From Candidatus Thioglobus sp. MED-G25 (GTDB lineage Bacteria > Pseudomonadota > Gammaproteobacteria > Arenicellales > UBA868): 50,523 nucleotides of DNA. Where the stretch lies: the NCBI GenBank assembly GCA_002456995.1, contig NTKC01000011.1, forward strand, positions 1 through 50,523. The letters run 5' to 3'. The translations under genes were made by a program, and so were the position numbers. This document shows, one piece after another, positions 44,283-50,523 of the stretch. Under the pieces are notes generated by a model that was not told the DNA's origin, searched no databases, and saw only the letters and a program-made list of their open reading frames with translations. Each line of letters begins with the position of its first letter. The stretch's first letter is position 1.

Positions 44283-45659
44283 ATGACAAAACTGCCTCAA
44301 GAAATCTTCAAAGCCTACGATATACGCGGTGTTGTCGATAAATCCCTGACAGAAACTGTCACCAACCAGATCGGCCAAGCCATTGGCACTGAGGCCACGC
44401 TGGCGGGTGATCGAAGCGTTGTGATCGGCCGTGATGGCCGCCTGTCCGGTCCGTCACTGGCAACCGCACTGTCAGAGGGAATTCGCTCTACCGGCTGCGA
44501 CGTAATTGATATCGGCATGGTTCCTACACCCGTAACTTACTTCGCAACGCACCATCTGGAGACAGGTTCCGCTGTTTCCATCACCGGAAGTCATAACCCG
44601 CCCGAATACAATGGCCTGAAAGTCATGATCGCCGGCGAAACCTTGGCCGGCGACCGAATTCAAATGCTACGTAAACGTATTGAAGAACAAGACCTGCTCA
44701 GTGGAAACGGGTCCCATCATTATGAATCAGTCATTGAAGCTTACGCTGCGCGGATCACTGGCGATATCACACTCCAACGCCCGCTCAAGGTGGTCCTTGA
44801 CTGCGGTAACGGTGTCGGGGGCAGTATCGCGCCCCGGTTGTTACAGGAAATCGGGTGCGACGTCACTGAACTTTTCTCTGAAGTAGACGGTACGTTTCCC
44901 AATCACCACCCGGATCCCAGCCAACCCGAAAACCTCAATGACCTGATTGAAACAGTTATTGCAACTAAAGCAGATTTCGGTATGGCTTTGGACGGGGATG
45001 GCGACCGACTGGGCGTTGTATCAGGCACCGGTGATATTATTTTTGCCGATCGCCAACTGCTACTATTTGCCCGGGATGTGCTGTCCCGAAATCCCGGTGC
45101 TGAGATCATCTACGATGTGAAATGCTCCAAGGTCCTACCCGATGCGATCCGAGAAGCCGGTGGACTACCTACTATGTGGAAAACCGGACATTCGTTTATC
45201 AAAGCAAAGCTCAAAGAATCTGGTGCAGTACTCGCGGGGGAAATGAGCGGGCATATCTTTTTCAAGGAACGCTGGTATGGATTCGATGACGGTATCTATG
45301 CTGCAGCCCGACTGTGCGAATTACTGTCCGCACAGGACGAAACCCCCACAGCGGTATTCAAAAGCATCCCGGAACTCGTCAGTACGCCCGAATTACGCCT
45401 TGAAATGGAAGAAGGGAAACACCACGCACTGGTCGAGCAATTGGTCAGGAACGCGTGGTTTCCAACCGGAGAGATCTGCACCATTGACGGCATACGTGTG
45501 GACTTTGAGACCGGTTTCGGCCTCGCCAGAGCCTCTAACACCACGCCCACGGTGATCCTGCGATTTGAAGCTGACAACCAACAACAGCTGATCGATATCC
45601 AAGAACAATTCCGCGCCCAGCTTCTGGCACTTCAGCCTGAGCTGAAACTGCCCTTTTAG
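44283..45659 (+). CDS. algC: Phosphomannomutase/phosphoglucomutase
   Basis: A 458-residue alpha-D-phosphohexomutase interconverting mannose or glucose 6- and 1-phosphates, feeding polysaccharide and lipopolysaccharide synthesis. The phosphoserine is S103 in ITGSHNPPEYNG, the metal loop is ALDGDGDRLG, the sugar-specificity loop GEMSGHIFF, and the phosphate-binding C-terminal domain follows. It is close to Pseudomonas AlgC in length and in many blocks. I start at MTKLPQEIFKAYDIRG. Confidence 0.92.
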   Translation: MTKLPQEIFKAYDIRGVVDKSLTETVTNQIGQAIGTEATLAGDRSVVIGRDGRLSGPSLATALSEGIRSTGCDVIDIGMVPTPVTYFATHHLETGSAVSITGSHNPPEYNGLKVMIAGETLAGDRIQMLRKRIEEQDLLSGNGSHHYESVIEAYAARITGDITLQRPLKVVLDCGNGVGGSIAPRLLQEIGCDVTELFSEVDGTFPNHHPDPSQPENLNDLIETVIATKADFGMALDGDGDRLGVVSGTGDIIFADRQLLLFARDVLSRNPGAEIIYDVKCSKVLPDAIREAGGLPTMWKTGHSFIKAKLKESGAVLAGEMSGHIFFKERWYGFDDGIYAAARLCELLSAQDETPTAVFKSIPELVSTPELRLEMEEGKHHALVEQLVRNAWFPTGEICTIDGIRVDFETGFGLARASNTTPTVILRFEADNQQQLIDIQEQFRAQLLALQPELKLPF

Positions 45660-45726
45660 TGGTGCATAGCCGACCCACTGTCGACCGCTGACCTCAGCGA
45701 CCGACTAGAACGGGGCACCATAGACA

Positions 45727-46611
45727 GTGGCTGGACTTCAAGCAAGACCCGACAATCGCTACTGGCGTGGTGCACTGTATACGCTACTGGCCTGCCTGCT
45801 CTTTTCGACCCAGGATGCACTGATCAAATGGCTGTCTGACGACTATACGCTGTTACAGCTGCTGTTGATTCGCAGTGCTCTCAGCGTACCCTTGATGCTT
45901 CTTGCTGTTCGTGCCCGACATGGCTGGCAAGGTTTAATCACCACAAAACCGGCAGCGCACATACTTCGTGCGTTCTTTAATCTGATCGCGTTCTTAAGCT
46001 ACTACTTCGCTATCTCAAGAATGCCATTGGTCGACGCAGTATCGATCCTTGCCTCCTACCCTATCTTCTTGACACTGCTGTCTGGTCTCGTGCTTGCAGA
46101 ACACCCCAACGGACGACAAATACTGGCCGTCATTACTGGGTTTATTGGTGTGATATTTATTGTGCAGCCCGGCAACAGTGAAGTCGACTGGTTAGGCGCT
46201 GGCGCAGCGCTGTTCGGCTCCTTGATGTTTGCGGCACTCGCTATACAAACCCGCCGAATGTCGGTCTCAGAATCGACCGAGTTAATGCTACTGACAGGCT
46301 CATCGCTGATTCTGCTTGTTTCAGCCTTGGCGGCGCCCTTTCTGTGGATTCAACCATCGGCCAACGAATTTGCCTTAATGCTCTTGTTGGGCTTGATAGG
46401 CCTGGGGGGCCAGTATTTCCTGACCAACGGTTTTAAGTATGCGCCGGTCTACGTGGTTGGTGCACTGGAATACAGCACACTGGGCTGGGCTGCATTTTAC
46501 GGCTGGGTAATTTTTCACGACCTGCCCACAGCCACGGTGATCGCAGGTGCTTTGCTGGTGGTCGGCAGTGGTCTGGTTGTTCTCGTGTCAGAACCCGGCA
46601 AACAGAACTGA
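45727..46611 (+). CDS. EamA/DMT family transporter
   Basis: A 294-residue ten-helix EamA protein, third in the window. Parts such as FSTQDALIKWLSDDYTLLQLLLIRS and VVGALEYSTLGWAAFYGWVIF are family-typical. The start is GTG. It follows algC by 67 bases in the same direction and is convergent with parC with a five-base gap. The substrate is unknown. Confidence 0.85.
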   Translation: MAGLQARPDNRYWRGALYTLLACLLFSTQDALIKWLSDDYTLLQLLLIRSALSVPLMLLAVRARHGWQGLITTKPAAHILRAFFNLIAFLSYYFAISRMPLVDAVSILASYPIFLTLLSGLVLAEHPNGRQILAVITGFIGVIFIVQPGNSEVDWLGAGAALFGSLMFAALAIQTRRMSVSESTELMLLTGSSLILLVSALAAPFLWIQPSANEFALMLLLGLIGLGGQYFLTNGFKYAPVYVVGALEYSTLGWAAFYGWVIFHDLPTATVIAGALLVVGSGLVVLVSEPGKQN

Positions 46612-46616
46612 CCGTC

Positions 46617-48911
46617 TTAGGTGTCTCCTCGGTCAATTTCCAGCGCAGTAGGTTGACGATAACCTCGCGGCAGATTTCCGCCACGCTGTGCCCGAGATCC
46701 TAGGTAAACGTCAATATCGGCTGGCTTAAGCTTCATATACTGCTTACCACTGTACAACCGTAACTTGTCACCCTCACGGAAAACGACTACAGCAACCAGC
46801 CTCTCTTCACCCGATTTGTACCGGGCAGTCGGAACATTGATGATCTTGACTCCCTTACCCTTGGTCATCACTGGCAGATCGGCCAACGCAAATACCAGCA
46901 ACCTGCCTACACTGGTCACTGCTGCAAGCCAGTCATCCTCGTAATCATGTACCAGTTGAGGCGACAGAACGCCAACATCACGGACACGTAACACAGCTTT
47001 GCCTGATTTATTGCGGCTTACCAATTCTCCTAGCGGCGCCACGAATCCATAGCCAGAATCAGTCGCCAGCAAATACTGTGTCTCAGGAGATCCCATCATG
47101 ACACCTTTGAAAATCGCACCCTGTGGCGGCTTCAACTGCTTGCTGACCGGTTCGCCCATCCCCCGGGCGGAGGGCAGCGTGTGTGCCGGCATGGTATAGG
47201 TTCTGCCCGTCGAGTCTATCGAGAGAAGCATCTGATTGCTGCGCCCTACAGCAGAATGAAGGTATCCGTCATCACCACGGTAATTCAACTCTCGCGGATT
47301 AACATCCGCGCCCTTGGCAGCACGAATCCACCCTTTCTCGGAAAGGACGACCGTGATTGGTTCTGATGGAATCAAATCTGTTTCACTCAGCGCCTGGGCA
47401 GCTTCTCGCTGTACCAAAGGTGACCGGCGTTCATCTCCAAATTCTTCTGCATCTGCAAGCAGTTCATCCCGGACAACCCGTTTCAGATTTTCCCGGGACT
47501 TAAGAATCTTCTGAAGATCATCTTTTTCACGTGCGAGTTCTTCTTCTTCTCCTTTAATCTTGATCTCTTCCAGTCGAGCGAGCTGGCGTAGGCGAAGATC
47601 GAGAATGGCATCTGCCTGAATTTCCGACAGTTTGAAGCGCCGCATCAGCACAGGTTTTGGTTTATCCTCCTTGCGTATGATTATTATGACCGTGTCCAGA
47701 TTCAGAAACGCTACGAGCAGCCCTTCAAGGATATGCAATCGTTTGACAACTCTGTCTAAACGAAACTGAAGTCGACGTTTGACAGTGACCAGACGGAAAT
47801 CAAGCCACTCACGCAACAACTCCTTGAGATTGTAGACCTTAGGCCTCCCATCAAGGCCGATAATATTCATATTGACACGGTGACTCTGCTCCAGCGAAGT
47901 CGTCGCAAACAGATGTGCCATCAACGTTGAATGATCCACTCTGTTCGACCGTGGCTCAATCACCAGGCGAGTCGGATTTTCATGATCTGATTCATCACGA
48001 ATGTCGTCAACCATAGGCAGTTTTTTAGCCGACATCTGTGCGGCAACCTGTTCGACTATTCGTTCTCCTGATACCTGATAAGGCAGCGCAGTCACAATGA
48101 TATTACCCTCTTCCCCCACCCACACGGCGCGTTGGCGAATAGATCCTGTGCCAGATTTATAAATCTCAAGCACTTCCTCGACTGGTGTGATGATCTCTGC
48201 TTCGGTCGGAAAGTCCGGTCCTCGAATATGCTCTGTCAGCCCTTCGATACTGACCCGACTGTTTTCGAGCAAGCGCACGCACGCCGACACAACCTCGCGA
48301 AGGTTATGTGGGAGGATGTCGGTTGCCATACCGACTGCAATTCCGGAAGCACCATTCATCAGAATGGTCGGCAACCTCGATGGCAAGTTTCTGGGCTCTG
48401 ACAGCGTGCCATCAAAGTTTGGACCCCAGTCGACCGTACCCTGGCCAAGTTCCGACAGCAGCACATCGGCAAACCGTGACAACCTGGCCTCGGTGTAGCG
48501 CATTGCAGCAAAGGACTTTGGATCATCCTGTGAACCCCAGTTCCCCTGCCCATCGATCAAGGGATAGCGAAAACTGAACGACTGAGCCATCAGCACCATC
48601 GCCTCATAGCATGCTGAATCGCCGTGTGGATGAAATTTTCCGAGTACATCGCCCACGGTTCTTGCAGACTTCTTGTGTTTATTGCTGGCATTAAGGCTCA
48701 ATTCAGACATTGCGTAAATGATTCTGCGTTGAACGGGTTTTAAGCCATCGGACAAACGTGGTAAGGCCCTATCCAGGATCACATACATCGAATAGTTAAG
48801 GTATGACCGTTCCATGAAGTCTGAGAGCAAGACTCGTTCGAGATCTCGCGCGGGCGGAATCGGCTTACTAGGTTTGTGCTTTGATGAACTGCGGGTGGTT
48901 CGTTGAGGCAT
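46617..48911 (-). CDS. parC: DNA topoisomerase IV subunit A
   Basis: A 764-residue type II topoisomerase subunit that separates daughter chromosomes together with ParE (not in the window). The catalytic tyrosine is in [10 protein letters not shown]. The quinolone region [12 protein letters not shown] has the sensitive-type Ser and Glu. DERRSPLV and the beta-pinwheel C-terminal part identify ParC rather than GyrA. The ATG at 48911 (MPQRTTRSS) is chosen over a longer frame; GGAG precedes it. Confidence 0.93.
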   Translation of the reverse strand: MPQRTTRSSSKHKPSKPIPPARDLERVLLSDFMERSYLNYSMYVILDRALPRLSDGLKPVQRRIIYAMSELSLNASNKHKKSARTVGDVLGKFHPHGDSACYEAMVLMAQSFSFRYPLIDGQGNWGSQDDPKSFAAMRYTEARLSRFADVLLSELGQGTVDWGPNFDGTLSEPRNLPSRLPTILMNGASGIAVGMATDILPHNLREVVSACVRLLENSRVSIEGLTEHIRGPDFPTEAEIITPVEEVLEIYKSGTGSIRQRAVWVGEEGNIIVTALPYQVSGERIVEQVAAQMSAKKLPMVDDIRDESDHENPTRLVIEPRSNRVDHSTLMAHLFATTSLEQSHRVNMNIIGLDGRPKVYNLKELLREWLDFRLVTVKRRLQFRLDRVVKRLHILEGLLVAFLNLDTVIIIIRKEDKPKPVLMRRFKLSEIQADAILDLRLRQLARLEEIKIKGEEEELAREKDDLQKILKSRENLKRVVRDELLADAEEFGDERRSPLVQREAAQALSETDLIPSEPITVVLSEKGWIRAAKGADVNPRELNYRGDDGYLHSAVGRSNQMLLSIDSTGRTYTMPAHTLPSARGMGEPVSKQLKPPQGAIFKGVMMGSPETQYLLATDSGYGFVAPLGELVSRNKSGKAVLRVRDVGVLSPQLVHDYEDDWLAAVTSVGRLLVFALADLPVMTKGKGVKIINVPTARYKSGEERLVAVVVFREGDKLRLYSGKQYMKLKPADIDVYLGSRAQRGGNLPRGYRQPTALEIDRGDT

Positions 48912-49015
48912 CGTGCAAGAAAACTCCATTGTCTGTGGCAGAATTGAGGCTACGCATACAGTCAACCATCGCCTGGCCATTATAGCGCTCACCTGTTGGT
49001 TCAGAGCTCACGGTA

Positions 49016-49609
49016 ATGAATATCAATCACAAATCGATGACGCTTGATGATGGTTCCAAGCCATGCTCTTACATTACGCTGCTTGAACTTCTTTCAGCGC
49101 TAAAAATAGAGCACAAAACGGTGCGTCATGAGGCCATGTTTACGGTGGCCCAGAGCAAAAGCCTGCGCGAAACCGATCCTCACGGCGGCTATACCAAAAA
49201 CCTGTTTTTGCGCAACAAGAAAGGCGTGATGTGGCTCATCACCTGTAATGAAGACCGCCAGATCAATCTCAAGGCTCTCGCCGCAGCGATGGGGTACACG
49301 GGCTCAAACGGTCGATTTTCTTTCGCGTCCGAAGACAGGCTGGGCCGGCATCTCGGTGTATCGCCAGGTGCTGTCTCACCACTGGCTCTGATCAATGACA
49401 CTGGCCATTTAGTTCAATTCGCTATTGATATCTCGCTGCTTGATCACGAAGTGATCCATCTGCATCCACTGGACAATCACCATACCACCACGATATCTGT
49501 GCAAGATCTGATACAGTTTGCACAATACACCGGGCACAAACCAGCTCGACTTGAGTTTGACCCATTTGGTGGCGTCAGCCGTTTCAGCACCGCTGAACAG
49601 TCCACATAA
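49016..49609 (+). CDS. YbaK/ProX-type prolyl-tRNA editing domain protein
   Basis: A 197-residue free-standing trans-editing domain of the YbaK/ProXp-ala group, which removes alanine or similar from mischarged tRNA-Pro. Landmarks are HEAMFTVAQS, GGYTKNLFLRNKKG, and LGVSPGAVSPLALIND. It is divergent from parC and precedes an amidase. The precise editing specificity cannot be told from sequence. Confidence 0.85.
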   Translation: MNINHKSMTLDDGSKPCSYITLLELLSALKIEHKTVRHEAMFTVAQSKSLRETDPHGGYTKNLFLRNKKGVMWLITCNEDRQINLKALAAAMGYTGSNGRFSFASEDRLGRHLGVSPGAVSPLALINDTGHLVQFAIDISLLDHEVIHLHPLDNHHTTTISVQDLIQFAQYTGHKPARLEFDPFGGVSRFSTAEQST

Positions 49610-49634
49610 CCGCATTGCCGAGGAGTAAGGAAAC

Positions 49635-50523
49635 GTGGCCAGCAACCCATTGCACCTGTCTTTGTTTGAGCTCTACACCGCTTTTCGCAGTGGCAACATG
49701 ACGGCGGGAGACCTTACTGAACAGGCCATAGAACAACACAACACGGCGCTTGGTGCTTATAAATACTGGCAACCGCAGGACGCCCGCAACGCAGCTGCCA
49801 GGACAGATGCATCATTTTCCGCTGGAGAAGACCATGGACTTCTCCAAGGTATACCCGTATCGGTCAAAGACCTTTACAACGTCGACGGCCTACAGACCTT
49901 CGCCGGATCACCGGCTTCCATTCCGGACAGCATGATGACACAAGGACCGGTTGTCACCGGTCTTAACAGGCAACAAGCTGTCTTTATTGGGAAGACCCAT
50001 ACGGTCGAATTCGCTTATGGCGGCTTAGGAGTTAACAGCCACTGGGGGACGCCAAGAAACCCGTGGGATTCAGCAGAACACCGTGTGCCAGGCGGCTCAA
50101 GCAGCGGTGCGGGTGTCAGCCTACAGGAGGGCACTGCCCTGCTTGCGCTGGGATCAGACACTGCGGGATCGGTTCGGATACCAGCCAGCATGACCGGCAA
50201 CGTCGGGCTCAAAACCAGCTTTGGACGATGGTCACTGGAGGGCATTTTTCCGCTGAGCCCGACCCTTGATACCGCGGGCATTCTGACGCGCACCGTTGCA
50301 GATGCGGTTTTTGGCTTTGCAGCCATGGACCCTGAACACCAAGGACACGCACTAGAATTTATTGATCAGGCGAGTCACTGCACAACCGGCGATTTTGTAA
50401 TTGGCCGGGGAGACTCGGTACTGTGGGAGGAATGCGACCCTGGAATTGTTGAATCAGTAGAGGCCGCACTAAACGAACTCAGCCAGAAAGGAGTTCGTAT
50501 GACAGATGCCCACTTACCTGAAG
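49635..50523 (+). CDS. Amidase (amidase signature family), partial
   Basis: The first 296 codons of an amidase cut by the window end. The Ser-cisSer-Lys triad is complete: K in PVSVKDLY, cis-serine in PGGSSSGAG and nucleophile in GSDTAGSVRIPA. The start is a GTG with AGGAG about ten bases upstream. The fold matches allophanate hydrolase or general amidases; it is not clearly GatA. It follows the YbaK-type gene in the same direction by 25 bases. Confidence 0.85.
   Translation, partial: MASNPLHLSLFELYTAFRSGNMTAGDLTEQAIEQHNTALGAYKYWQPQDARNAAARTDASFSAGEDHGLLQGIPVSVKDLYNVDGLQTFAGSPASIPDSMMTQGPVVTGLNRQQAVFIGKTHTVEFAYGGLGVNSHWGTPRNPWDSAEHRVPGGSSSGAGVSLQEGTALLALGSDTAGSVRIPASMTGNVGLKTSFGRWSLEGIFPLSPTLDTAGILTRTVADAVFGFAAMDPEHQGHALEFIDQASHCTTGDFVIGRGDSVLWEECDPGIVESVEAALNELSQKGVRMTDAHLPE

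Noticed and set aside
48911-48992. A longer ParC N-terminus starting upstream of MPQRTT
   Set aside because: The extra 27 residues are not family-like and the ATG at 48911 has a usable ribosome site.

Overview
The window reads as a chromosome segment of a gammaproteobacterium, probably an uncultured marine heterotroph. The support is gene order and protein type: a greA-carB-carA-dapB block in the usual gammaproteobacterial order, an E. coli-type ParC with wild-type quinolone-region residues, an AlgC-like phosphomannomutase, RNase D, Mpl, DsbA and a divergent zur-znuCB / znuA zinc locus with a classical Zur box. The marine lifestyle is an inference from the many genes for breaking down osmolytes, methylated amines and other small organic compounds. 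No plasmid, phage structural, CRISPR or rRNA genes were seen.

Region 1 (1-6.7 kb) looks accessory and fairly AT-rich. It holds an enolase-superfamily enzyme very like hydroxyproline-betaine epimerase, an MFS transporter, an LLM flavin oxidoreductase, a 58-residue DUF1272 zinc-ribbon gene, an EctD-like phytanoyl-CoA-family dioxygenase, two GFA-type zinc proteins and a free-standing homologue of the CaMKII association (hub) domain. Two copies of a tRNA-3'-end-like sequence followed by AAATCAAGGnGTTAC lie at 1-51 and 6008-6052, so this block may be an inserted element or its remnant. Region 2 (6.8-10.7 kb) has dimethylarginine dimethylaminohydrolase and the zinc uptake locus. Region 3 (10.8-24 kb) is again catabolic or accessory: two convergent PhyH oxygenases, a second enolase-superfamily enzyme, a dimeric-barrel-like protein, a DUF1989 protein, a Rieske oxygenase, a methyltransferase, an SDR, a serine hydrolase, two tandem EamA transporters and the ABC-F protein Uup.

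Region 4 (24-27.5 kb) has a helix-turn-helix/methyltransferase fusion preceded by a set of GGG...CCC palindromes that look like its own operators, then an MFS transporter. Region 5 (27.5-50.5 kb) is mostly core: greA, carB, carA, dapB, mdh, a universal stress protein, rnd, a membrane protein with mpl, dsbA, a methyltransferase with a WaaP-type kinase, a class III aminotransferase with a quaternary-amine-type Rieske oxygenase, algC, an EamA transporter, parC, a YbaK-type tRNA deacylase and the 5' part of an amidase that runs off the end.

Together the accessory genes suggest uptake (MFS, EamA) and oxidative or epimerising entry steps (Rieske, PhyH, enolase superfamily, LLM, SDR) for hydroxyproline-betaine-like, methylated amine or sugar-acid substrates. 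These pathway assignments are inferred from families and neighbourhood, not proven by the sequence.
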